56,325 nt of DNA from a virus. Both the position numbers and the translations under genes were made by a program. Shown piece after piece: positions 38,185 to 45,784 of this stretch. The number at the start of each line of letters is the position of its first letter. Within the stretch, counting starts at the first letter, position 1. Under the pieces are notes generated by a model. The model saw nothing but the letters and a program-made list of their open reading frames with translations. It searched no databases and was not told the origin of the DNA. The stretch lies in the IMG/VR virus record IMGVR_UViG_3300031524_001649, positions 1-56,325 of that record. One strand, given 5' to 3'.

Positions 38185-39206
38185 CTGAGATCGAGCGGGA
38201 CGGTCGAGTCGTCGCCGCGCCTCAGCGCCGTGAACCCCGCCTCGTACATCATCTCCCGGCAGTCGTCCATGTCGATACCACGATTCCTGGAGGTGTCGGC
38301 CTCGGTGTCCCTAGGATTTGCACCCGTCTCGGCGTAGACCACATTAGCCCCCGCAGTCAAGCCGAGCAGGTTTGGCTCGTGGACGGCAATGTTTTGCGTC
38401 TCCGAGCAGCACAGCGTGGCAAGGCTGACCACAGCCACGATTTGGGCGAGGCGAAGCTCGGTGATTTGGCCCCGGCTGCTCAGCGGCATTCCCGGCACGA
38501 ACACACGCCGCATCGCGGCGTGCTGGAAGCACCCGTACTCGATTCCCAGGAACATCTGTTCTACCAGTTCCTCGGCCGTGTGCTCCGGACCGATGGGTTC
38601 GCAGCAGTAATAGAAGTCGAGTCCCGCGTCCCGGATCGTGCGGAAGGTCTTTTTCCGCTCTTCGGGTGCAAGCTGCGTGTCTGTGCCTTCCCGGAGGCGG
38701 CAGACGTGATACGCCCCGTGGACGCCTGCTTGTCGAAGCTCCTTCGCTTGCACAGTGTCGAAGTCCCCAATGTTCACCACGATCTGGGTCTGCGGCGGAA
38801 TGGACCTGCGTGCTGCTCGGATTACTTCGAGCAGGTGATCCAAGGCGAAGTCGTGCATGGTCATCAAGAACAAGGCATACAGATCGCCTTCTCGGGCGAA
38901 CGCCTTCGCTCGCGCGAGGATTTCTTCGAGTGGCATCCGACTGCTCGGAAACTGGGTGTGGCCCTTCCCGAAGACGCAGAAGCCGCAATTGCCGGGGCAT
39001 GGGGCAGTCTCGATGCCGATCTGTCCCAGGAGCATCGCTTGATTGCCGAATCGCCTCCGGGAAGCTTCATCGGCGACCGCCATGAGGAATCGCGTCTCCA
39101 AGGATCGCTCCGGGAACCCCAGGAGATACACGCAATCCTCCTTGGTTGGTCCATGTCCATCCAAAGCCGACGAGAGAATCCGCGAGAGTCGTTGCGGTAT
39201 TTGCAT
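38145..39206 (-). CDS. BioB-like radical SAM protein
   Basis: 353 residues. Radical SAM motif APCPGNCGFCVFG (CxxxCxxC) following LLGQIGIET, as in biotin-synthase-like enzymes. Late motifs NVVYAETGANPRDTEADTSRNRG and DDCREMMYEAGFTALRRGD are typical of BioB/HmdB/PylB-type proteins. Conserved HEPNLLGLTAG suggests a shared barrel. The substrate is not identifiable. It is bacterial in character rather than phage-typical, and with the PadR regulator and barrel protein it appears to form a cargo island. GGGGAG is upstream of the ATG. Confidence 0.85.
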   Translation of the reverse strand: MQIPQRLSRILSSALDGHGPTKEDCVYLLGFPERSLETRFLMAVADEASRRRFGNQAMLLGQIGIETAPCPGNCGFCVFGKGHTQFPSSRMPLEEILARAKAFAREGDLYALFLMTMHDFALDHLLEVIRAARRSIPPQTQIVVNIGDFDTVQAKELRQAGVHGAYHVCRLREGTDTQLAPEERKKTFRTIRDAGLDFYYCCEPIGPEHTAEELVEQMFLGIEYGCFQHAAMRRVFVPGMPLSSRGQITELRLAQIVAVVSLATLCCSETQNIAVHEPNLLGLTAGANVVYAETGANPRDTEADTSRNRGIDMDDCREMMYEAGFTALRRGDDSTVPLDLSYIDVAAGCSGGD

Positions 39207-39348
39207 CAGTGAATCTCCCCAAGTCTTCCAAGCAGACCGGACGACGTTTCAAACCACTGCCAAATGCAGCCCACAAAGCCGTGTAGCGGTGCCCCACCGC
39301 AGGCGGCAGAGTTTGCCGGGCATGCGCCGTAAACGCAAGAGTTTATAT

Positions 39349-39374
39349 GACATGCTCCGATATTGGAATATGTC
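39349..39374. promoter_or_regulatory. Dyad operator candidate upstream of the barrel-protein gene
   Basis: The 207-bp divergent gap holds GACAT (39349-39353) and ATGTC (39370-39374), and within it the exact dyad ATATTGGAATAT (39360-39371). The nearby PadR-family regulator is a candidate reader. The rest of 39207-39453 shows no other clear feature. Confidence 0.45.
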
Positions 39375-39453
39375 GTCTAATGTGCGCGGCGAGGGTTACG
39401 AATTCCGCCACCGGCGGCGGTGCGAAGCATTCCCACCGATCAGGGGGATAAGA

Positions 39454-40851
39454 ATGCGTGTTCGCGTGGCTGTCGCGACGTATTGGGTTGCCATTTTCAT
39501 CGTGGCGGCACCCGGCTTCGCACAAACGCCGGAGCCATCGCCGCTCTCCCGGGCGTTGTGGCTATCCGAAAGAGACGGCATCACGCAGCCGGCTGCGTCC
39601 GATCCCCCGCCTGTGGATTTGAATGCGGAGCAACCATCGCCGACACACGAAGGGCCGACCGGGGGGAATCCGCCACCATCGTCCGCAATGTCTCCCCCTC
39701 CAAGCCAAGACGAAGCCAACGGCGCATGGCTTAATACGCCCCTACTGAAAGACAGCTTCCTGGAAGATTGGGGACAAGCCGTTGCGAAATGGAAATCCCA
39801 GTGGCCGCTATCCGTGAGCGGCGGGGCCTACAACTGGTGGCACGTCAACAACGGTGGGCCCTTGGCGAGCGGATACGGCGTCCCGTCGATGCCCGGCACC
39901 CACTCCTATTACTTGTTCGTCGATAACGAAGAGCCTGTTGAATGGGGTGACATCACCAAGATCGGCGCGCACGTCCAGGCGCGATTCCGCGACAGCGGCG
40001 TACCATTGCGGCCGTTCTACGTCAACGATGATTTCTGGCTCTGGGAAGCATACGGCTTCCTCGATACGCCGCTCGGACGCCTCAAGATGGGTTCCGTTTA
40101 CCGACAGTTCGGTCTGTTCTGGGACGATTCTTGGTGGGGCAACGTGCAGTACATGGACGGCCTGAAGCTTCGCAGCGATTACGGAGTCTCGTTGGAGGAC
40201 ACACCTGACTTCAAAGACGACTTCAAGATTGATCGCTACTTTCAGTTCTTTTTCGCCCAGAGTCGTGTTAGCGGCGCAATCCTCGGTGCCGATTCCGACA
40301 GCTTCGCCGGTTCAGAAGCACGGAATACCTTCATCGCGCGTGTGGTTCCTACGTGGAAACTGGGCGAGAAAGAAACCTTCGCAGCGGGCCTCTCGGCGAC
40401 CGTGGGCGAAATCGACAATCAGCCAACGCTGATCGAGTACGGAACAAATCAGGTCTTTGCCAGTCCGGGGGATCAGACCGTTTCCGGTTGGGCGGTCGAT
40501 GGCACATGGACCAAGGGTCCATGGAAGCTTTTCGCGGAAGTCTCCCAACTCTACGGCACGCTCACTCCCAGTCACTACATTTCTGGTGGCCCGAGCAACC
40601 GCTATACGGACGGGCTGGCGGGGATCACCTACACGCGAGGCCCCCTGACCTATCGTTGCGTCTACTCCTTTGGCGTCTACGACAATCCTTATGGACGCCA
40701 GGGGATGCTCGTTCCGGGAATCACGGCTAAGATCACCAGCAACGTCACACTCTGGTTGGAGTACACCTATTGGGACTCGCAAGCCGGTTCCTCGTCACCA
40801 TGCTCAGTGCTGGAAAACGGCTATCAGTTGGTTCTGGACTGGCATTTCTGA
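39454..40851 (+). CDS. Outer-membrane beta-barrel (porin-like) protein
   Basis: The ATG at 39454 has AGGGGG 6 bases upstream; 465 residues. A signal peptide (MRVRVAVATYWVAIFIVAAPGFA) precedes a Pro-rich stretch of ~70 residues. The remainder alternates amphipathic strands with aromatic girdles (SVYRQFGLFWDDSWWGNVQY, RYFQFFFAQSRVSGA, VTLWLEYTYWDS) and ends in DWHF, the terminal Phe typical of BAM substrates. It would sit in the outer membrane as a channel. Specificity is unknown. A 15-base gap to the next hairpins does not occur; the PadR gene follows after 152 bases. Confidence 0.8.
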   Translation: MRVRVAVATYWVAIFIVAAPGFAQTPEPSPLSRALWLSERDGITQPAASDPPPVDLNAEQPSPTHEGPTGGNPPPSSAMSPPPSQDEANGAWLNTPLLKDSFLEDWGQAVAKWKSQWPLSVSGGAYNWWHVNNGGPLASGYGVPSMPGTHSYYLFVDNEEPVEWGDITKIGAHVQARFRDSGVPLRPFYVNDDFWLWEAYGFLDTPLGRLKMGSVYRQFGLFWDDSWWGNVQYMDGLKLRSDYGVSLEDTPDFKDDFKIDRYFQFFFAQSRVSGAILGADSDSFAGSEARNTFIARVVPTWKLGEKETFAAGLSATVGEIDNQPTLIEYGTNQVFASPGDQTVSGWAVDGTWTKGPWKLFAEVSQLYGTLTPSHYISGGPSNRYTDGLAGITYTRGPLTYRCVYSFGVYDNPYGRQGMLVPGITAKITSNVTLWLEYTYWDSQAGSSSPCSVLENGYQLVLDWHF

Positions 40852-41003
40852 CGGAACCGCCAAAGCAAAACAGCACTCTCGATCAGCGACGACCAAGGAT
40901 GATCGCGCGGCCTGACGGCAATGACGCTTGACGCATTGCTTTGTTTCGGCGATGCTCAGGCTAATCAAGATATAGGATCAACGCCAATAATGGAGTCATC
41001 CGT

Positions 41004-41429
41004 ATGCCCGACTTTCCTGATTGCCCCTGTTCGGGTGGTACGCTGGATAAGTTGATTCAACCCGCCATACTGGCCGTGCTTTCTGAAGGGCCATCGCACG
41101 GCTATCGAATTGCCGAGAGCATTGGCGAGATGCCCAACTTTGTCGGGGAAAAGCCCGACGTGTCGGGAATCTACCGATTCCTCAAGAACATGGAATCCAA
41201 AGGGCTGGTAATCTCTATCTGGGATGCGCCAGGAAAAGGTCACGCCAAGCGGCTGTACGAAATCACCACGTCCGGTGAGGCGTGTTTGACCCGGTGGATT
41301 GAGACCTTGGATAGATACCTCACAACCATCAATGCGTTGCTCACATCGGCCCGGACAGCGGTGTCTCGCATGTCCCGAGAGAAGACTGGTAGTACAAAAC
41401 GGGGCAGACGGCCTGCCACTACCGCCTAG
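41004..41429 (+). CDS. PadR-family transcriptional regulator
   Basis: 141 residues. Winged HTH of PadR type: QPAILAVLSEGPSHGYRIAESIGE, SGIYRFLKNMESKGLVISIW, AKRLYEITTSGEACLTRWIETL. The N-terminus CPCSGGTLDKLI adds two cysteines not seen in all PadR proteins, possibly a metal or redox sensor. It probably represses the neighbouring barrel-protein and/or radical SAM genes. Confidence 0.88.
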   Translation: MPDFPDCPCSGGTLDKLIQPAILAVLSEGPSHGYRIAESIGEMPNFVGEKPDVSGIYRFLKNMESKGLVISIWDAPGKGHAKRLYEITTSGEACLTRWIETLDRYLTTINALLTSARTAVSRMSREKTGSTKRGRRPATTA

Positions 41430-41486
41430 CCAAGGCGACCACGCAGACCACGGCGGATTCAATCGCAACCTCCGAACATAAAAGAC

Positions 41487-41525
41487 AAAAGGGCATCCAG
41501 GCTTCGTGTGCCTGAATGCCCTTTT
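41487..41525. terminator. Bidirectional intrinsic terminator
   Basis: AAAAGGGCAT and ATGCCCTTTT form an exact 10-bp outer stem; an internal CAGGC/GCCTG continues it, with a single C/A mismatch and a 7-base loop. A- and T-tracts are symmetrical, so it can stop PadR transcripts from the left and tail-operon transcripts from the right. It marks the boundary of the cargo island. Confidence 0.85.
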
Positions 41526-41548
41526 CGCACTTCTGATTGCTTCCGTGC

Positions 41549-41731
41549 CTACGGGATCGGAACCGGGCAGTCGGGGTCGGGCCCCAGGGCTGCCACGCGC
41601 TCGTTGCGAATGGCCTCGGCCGCCGCCCGCGCCTGTTGAACGTCCTTGTGGACATCCTCGGGGTCGCGGCCTTGGGCCGGAATCAGAGCCATGTCGCTAT
41701 GGGTTGGCTTGGGAGCGCCGATGGTTTGCAT
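41549..41731 (-). CDS. Small protein, tandem paralogue family copy 1
   Basis: 60 residues: MQTIGAPKPTHSDMALIPAQGRDPEDV, then helical Ala/Arg-rich. The block PKPTHSDMALIPAQGRDP is identical in the next gene upstream in the transcript (41735-41905), and the opening MQTIGxPK is shared with 41905-42093. Last gene before the terminator. Unknown function; possibly tail-associated. Confidence 0.68.
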   Translation of the reverse strand: MQTIGAPKPTHSDMALIPAQGRDPEDVHKDVQQARAAAEAIRNERVAALGPDPDCPVPIP

Positions 41732-41734
41732 AGG

Positions 41735-41905
41735 CTACTCCTCCTGGTCATAGACCCACTGCGGGCCAGCGGCCGGACTGACCGCCCGGCGGGCTTCCCG
41801 CGCGTCTTGGACATCCTGATCCACGGCCTGGGGGTCGCGCCCCTGGGCCGGGATCAGGGCCATGTCGCTGTGGGTGGGTTTGGGGTCGCTGCAAATGTCC
41901 TTCAT
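41735..41905 (-). CDS. Small protein, tandem paralogue family copy 2
   Basis: 56 residues from the ATG at 41905 (TAATG overlap with the upstream stop), with GGAAGA upstream. Contains SDPKPTHSDMALIPAQGRDP as in the neighbour. Short, charged C-terminal helix. Confidence 0.66.
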   Translation of the reverse strand: MKDICSDPKPTHSDMALIPAQGRDPQAVDQDVQDAREARRAVSPAAGPQWVYDQEE

Positions 41906-42093
41906 TACAGGTTCTTCCACTCGCCGTCGTACTTGGCGGCCTTGTTGACCTCGGGGGCCTTCACGTCGCCGGACTCCTGCATCGCCTCGCTGAAGTCCGA
42001 CTGGCGATCCGAGTGGTCGCCGGTGCTGCCTTCCGCCTGCACGAGAATGTTGTCAAGCGAGCCGTTGTCTTTGGGGGGACCGATGGTCTGCAT
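41905..42093 (-). CDS. Small protein, tandem paralogue family copy 3
   Basis: 62 residues: MQTIGPPKDNGSLDNILVQ, acidic polar remainder (GDHSDRQSDFSEAMQESGD). Shares only the N-terminal MQTIGxPK with copy 1, so it is the more diverged member. Start and stop overlap neighbours. Confidence 0.62.
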   Translation of the reverse strand: MQTIGPPKDNGSLDNILVQAEGSTGDHSDRQSDFSEAMQESGDVKAPEVNKAAKYDGEWKNL

Positions 42094-42134
42094 CGTACTG
42101 TACCTCATGGTTGTGAAAACTTCAAACACGAACG

Positions 42135-42320
42135 CTACTTCTTGCCCTTGCGGTGCTGGGCAAACTCCCGCAGACGCCGCGCCAACGCGACCTGCCGGTT
42201 GGTCGTCGGGTCCTTGTGCTTCTCCCGCATGAACTGCGAGAGACTCTCGCCCGCCGCCTTGGCCTTGGCGGTCAGGGCTCCAGGGTGCTTGATGGCACCC
42301 TGAATCCACTTGTCGGCCAT
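42135..42320 (-). CDS. Small basic protein
   Basis: 61 residues, Lys/Arg-rich and helical (MADKWIQGAIKHPGALTAKA, REFAQHRKGKK). AAAGGAG lies about 5 bases before the ATG. Immediately follows the hub gene in the transcript. Many phage and plasmid proteins begin with this pattern (ADKWIxxAIKHPGAL), but no function is established. Confidence 0.7.
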   Translation of the reverse strand: MADKWIQGAIKHPGALTAKAKAAGESLSQFMREKHKDPTTNRQVALARRLREFAQHRKGKK

Positions 42321-42343
42321 CTGTCGTTGCTCCTTTCTGGGGA

Positions 42344-45300
42344 TTAACCACCACTTCCGCCACTACCACTGCCACTGTCGTCTTGCAAGAACGCCGTCCC
42401 TGCGCCGAGCACGTCGTTGTCTTCGTCGTACTCGTAATCGAACTGCGCGCCGTCCGGGCAATCGTCCGTTATGATCTTGGCGTTGCCGTCGAGCATCAGT
42501 TCGTTCTGCTGGACCTTCAGCACGTGCTTCAGCAGCAAATTGGCGTTGGCCCCGCTGCTGTCACTATCGTCACCGCTGCCCCCAGTCGAATCCTGAACCT
42601 GGGCCTTGCCGGCGTCGATCTGCAAGCCCCCGTTTGCCCCCAGTGCGAAGACCTGACGCAAGGTGCCATAGTTCCGTGTGCCTCCCTTGGAATCCGTCAC
42701 CTTCGTCTGCGTCAGGTCGATCACCACCGGCGTGGCGGGGTCCGGGTAGATCACCATCGGGTCCGCGGGAGGCGTTACGTAGGGCGGGATCACCACCAGC
42801 CGGGCGTTGGCCGCTTGGCTCGTCGCTTGTCCCGTGCTGAACGAACTCGCGGGGAGAAGCGGCTGTGCGGAAAAGCCCTCGTCGCCAGGCGTCCGGTCGC
42901 CCCAGTCGCTTTGGCCACGGAAAACGATGTTGGGACCGCCCACGAATATGCTGCCCGTCAGCGTGATCCCATCGGTGTTGCCCACCGGGAGCGCCCCCGT
43001 GGCCCGCAGTCCGATGCCGCCCCCGCCCGCGTTGCCCGCGGCAATGTCCGCTTGCGACGGATACGTTACAGTCGGCGACAAGGCCGCCGGCCAATAGTAC
43101 GGGTCTGCCGCCAACGCGCCCGCCTTCACCGGGGTCGCGCATTCGATGTCGATGCAGTTGTTCGCGGAGTCATACTCCGCCCGCTCGACGATCACGCTGA
43201 CCGGGCCAGAGGCGACGTAGCCCAGTGCGTTGAAGTTCACGCAATCGAGCGCCTCCAGGTTCAGATGGTTGAGATAGGTGCGGAACTTGAGCCTCTTCCA
43301 GGTGTTCGACAACCGGTTCAGCCAAAAGGTCGCCATCTTCAGGATGATGTCCGGCTGGTTGAAGATGTACCACTCGTAGTCCTTCTCCAACAGACCGTAG
43401 TGAGCGACGTTGTGCCGCAGGATCATGTACTGCGGCAAGGCTTCCTGGCCCGCCGCATACTGCTCCGCGCCAGGCACATACGTCATGTACCACTTGACGT
43501 TCATCTTCGTCACCACATCTTCCATGCGGGTGAACTCGACCTCCATGCCTTGTTCGGCGTCAATGTCGCTGACCGTAATCGTGTCCACCGGCGTCGGCGC
43601 TTCCGCCAGGTACTTCAGGTAGACCACATTGTCTTCCAGCCAGAACGCGCACCGCGACTGAAAGGCAATCTCCTTCAAGACCTCCACGACGTTCTTCCGC
43701 TGCAAGAGTGGGAAGTTCGCCGGAAACGGGGCCAGCTTCGTGCGGACATAGTTGAAGCTGGTCGCGTCGTAGGTCAGGGTCGTGTAGTTGTCGATGATGT
43801 ACTCCAGAATATCGACAATGTTCGGCCCGACCGTGGACTGGAAGGTGACGTACAGGTCGTCCGACCAACCCTGGATCAAGTCGCCGTTGGCGTCCTGATA
43901 GGCCACGGTGCTCAAGAGCTGCGGCAGGACGATCTCGACGGCGGTTATGCTGCCGTAGTTGACCGTCTGGACCGTGTACATATCGGGGGTCAACACCACC
44001 AATTGTCGTGCGCCGTTGTAGGTGCGATACGCTTTGACAGCCAGCACGGTGCCCGGCGTAATCGACGCGATGTAGGTGACCCCCGTATACAACTTGACCG
44101 TCGTGCCCGCGTCCGCCCAGAACTGCTTGAGAATGTAGGGGGTGGCAGGCGTCGGCACGCTCGGCGTGGTGATCGTGATCGCATCGTAAATGGCGATGCA
44201 AGGGTTGCCGAAATCGCCACAGAACGAGTCGCAGGGAACGGGGGCTTCGTAGTGGACGTGGCTCGACGATCCGACCGGCTGGCAGGCAGGAAGGTCGCGG
44301 TTCAAGCTGTAGTCGAGCCACTCGTTGTACCAGGCGTTTTCAATGGCAAGCGTCGCCGTGGGATCGTTGCTGGACTCGATGTAGAACCATTCCCCCTCGA
44401 AGTGGCCCGTGAAGAGCGCGCCCTTGATGTCCAGAGTGACGGTCTGGTTCTGGGGGAAATCCTCGCCGCCGAGAATCTGCACGGGGTTGGCACCGGAGCC
44501 CAGCAGCAGTTGATGGGCGCGGTCGTACTGCTGGACGCGCTTCTCCTGCGCACAGGCCGCCGCCCGCACCATGCCCGCCTCCTGCTGGCCGATCTGCGCA
44601 TAGATTGCATTGGCCTGATTCAGGTATTTCTGCGACGTGGCGGCATCGGCCAAATCCCAACAGAAAGACACGCTGAGCAGAAAGCCCGCATGAATGGTCT
44701 CCTGGGCAAGCTGCGCCAGACTCTTGGGGTCATAGGCCGGCTGGGCACCATTGAGGGCCGTATTCGTGCCGTACTCGGTGACGATCCCGACCCCTTGCAA
44801 TAGCGTGCCCTCCACGGCGGCCCCCAGTGACAGCGCCGGGTAGTCGTACACCAAACCGAAGACCTGCGGCCACGCCTTGCCCACCAGGTCAGCCGGGATG
44901 TAGGGGAAATTGCCCTCCTCGGCCGAGAAGCCGCACTCCAAGTCCTCGATCTGCGAGAGGACCGTGATCTTGACGGTGCGGTCCCGCTCGCTCCAACTCA
45001 CCGGACTGTTTATCAACCCCACGAAGGTCACGAACCGGTCGCTCCAGGCAAGACCAGTGAACCACTGGTAGAGGCGGACCGTGCGCTTGGTGATGTCGTA
45101 AGAATCGAAGAGGGCCTTGATCGAGCCGTCCGTGTCGTCCAGCGTGGCCTCGATCTGTTTGGACGAGTTGTTCCAGGTCGTCACGTCAATCGCGTCGTCC
45201 AGGTTGCCGATCTGGATGATCGCCCCGGGGATCACGGTGCCATCGGGAAGCGTGATGGTGCGATCCGCGTACTGCTTGGGCTGCACCCCGTCGCGCCAGT

Positions 45301-45379
45301 CCACTTCCACGATCATAATCGGCTCGTTGCCGAGCCGCTGGGCCAGCGTGGCAAGGCCGTTTGCAGAGATGTTACGCAT
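42344..45379 (-). CDS. Tail hub / baseplate-like protein
   Basis: 1011 residues from the ATG at 45379 (MRNISANG). The N-terminal region (MIVEVDWRDGVQPKQYADRT, VIPGAIIQIGNLDDAI, ITKRTVRLYQWFTGL) has strand-rich phage tail-protein features, the middle has helical and strand segments, and the C-terminus is Gly/Ser-rich (GSGSGGSGG), likely a flexible end. Position after tape measure and fibre genes suits a distal tail or baseplate hub. I cannot assign a Pfam family by eye. Confidence 0.65.
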   Translation of the reverse strand: MRNISANGLATLAQRLGNEPIMIVEVDWRDGVQPKQYADRTITLPDGTVIPGAIIQIGNLDDAIDVTTWNNSSKQIEATLDDTDGSIKALFDSYDITKRTVRLYQWFTGLAWSDRFVTFVGLINSPVSWSERDRTVKITVLSQIEDLECGFSAEEGNFPYIPADLVGKAWPQVFGLVYDYPALSLGAAVEGTLLQGVGIVTEYGTNTALNGAQPAYDPKSLAQLAQETIHAGFLLSVSFCWDLADAATSQKYLNQANAIYAQIGQQEAGMVRAAACAQEKRVQQYDRAHQLLLGSGANPVQILGGEDFPQNQTVTLDIKGALFTGHFEGEWFYIESSNDPTATLAIENAWYNEWLDYSLNRDLPACQPVGSSSHVHYEAPVPCDSFCGDFGNPCIAIYDAITITTPSVPTPATPYILKQFWADAGTTVKLYTGVTYIASITPGTVLAVKAYRTYNGARQLVVLTPDMYTVQTVNYGSITAVEIVLPQLLSTVAYQDANGDLIQGWSDDLYVTFQSTVGPNIVDILEYIIDNYTTLTYDATSFNYVRTKLAPFPANFPLLQRKNVVEVLKEIAFQSRCAFWLEDNVVYLKYLAEAPTPVDTITVSDIDAEQGMEVEFTRMEDVVTKMNVKWYMTYVPGAEQYAAGQEALPQYMILRHNVAHYGLLEKDYEWYIFNQPDIILKMATFWLNRLSNTWKRLKFRTYLNHLNLEALDCVNFNALGYVASGPVSVIVERAEYDSANNCIDIECATPVKAGALAADPYYWPAALSPTVTYPSQADIAAGNAGGGGIGLRATGALPVGNTDGITLTGSIFVGGPNIVFRGQSDWGDRTPGDEGFSAQPLLPASSFSTGQATSQAANARLVVIPPYVTPPADPMVIYPDPATPVVIDLTQTKVTDSKGGTRNYGTLRQVFALGANGGLQIDAGKAQVQDSTGGSGDDSDSSGANANLLLKHVLKVQQNELMLDGNAKIITDDCPDGAQFDYEYDEDNDVLGAGTAFLQDDSGSGSGGSGG

Positions 45380-45776
45380 ATTGCTGGACTCCCTCAAACT
45401 CGATTTCGATGGCCTGTAGCTCGCCGCGAGGCATGGGGGCAATCGCCGGCTGGGCCGCGTCGGGCGTATCAAACTCGAACGGGTTGTTGGTGAAGTTCCC
45501 CGCCCACACCCGGCCGTTGTGATCGGTGGCCTGCACCTTGGCGGCAAAGTAGGCGAAGATAAAGGCCCGCAGCTCCAGGGCTTTGTTCCGCGAGAGCCAG
45601 AAGGTCCACTTCAACTTCCGCCGTCCACCGCGGCGCTTCACATAGGTATAGCGCGTCCCGTCCATCGCCAGTTTGCGGCTCACGGTGTCCAGGATTGCTT
45701 CAGAATCGCTGAACTGCGGACTCGGCAAAAGCGTCGTGGTCTGGAGCGCCGGATAGGGGGCGGAGAACTGAAGCAT
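45372..45776 (-). CDS. Small tail protein
   Basis: 134 residues: MLQFSAPYPALQTTTLLPSP, SRKLAMDGTRYTYVKRRGG, LKWTFWLSRNKALELRAF, NNPFEFDTPD. This looks like small minor tail proteins that build the distal tail. It overlaps the hub gene by 8 bases. Function inferred from position. Confidence 0.65.
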   Translation of the reverse strand: MLQFSAPYPALQTTTLLPSPQFSDSEAILDTVSRKLAMDGTRYTYVKRRGGRRKLKWTFWLSRNKALELRAFIFAYFAAKVQATDHNGRVWAGNFTNNPFEFDTPDAAQPAIAPMPRGELQAIEIEFEGVQQYA

Positions 45777-45784
45777 CGCTGCAC

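Noticed and set aside
42383-44803. 806-residue plus-strand open frame
   Set aside because: It lies antisense within the tail hub gene; GC-rich coding DNA commonly gives long antisense open frames. The minus-strand frame has recognisable phage protein features and operon context.
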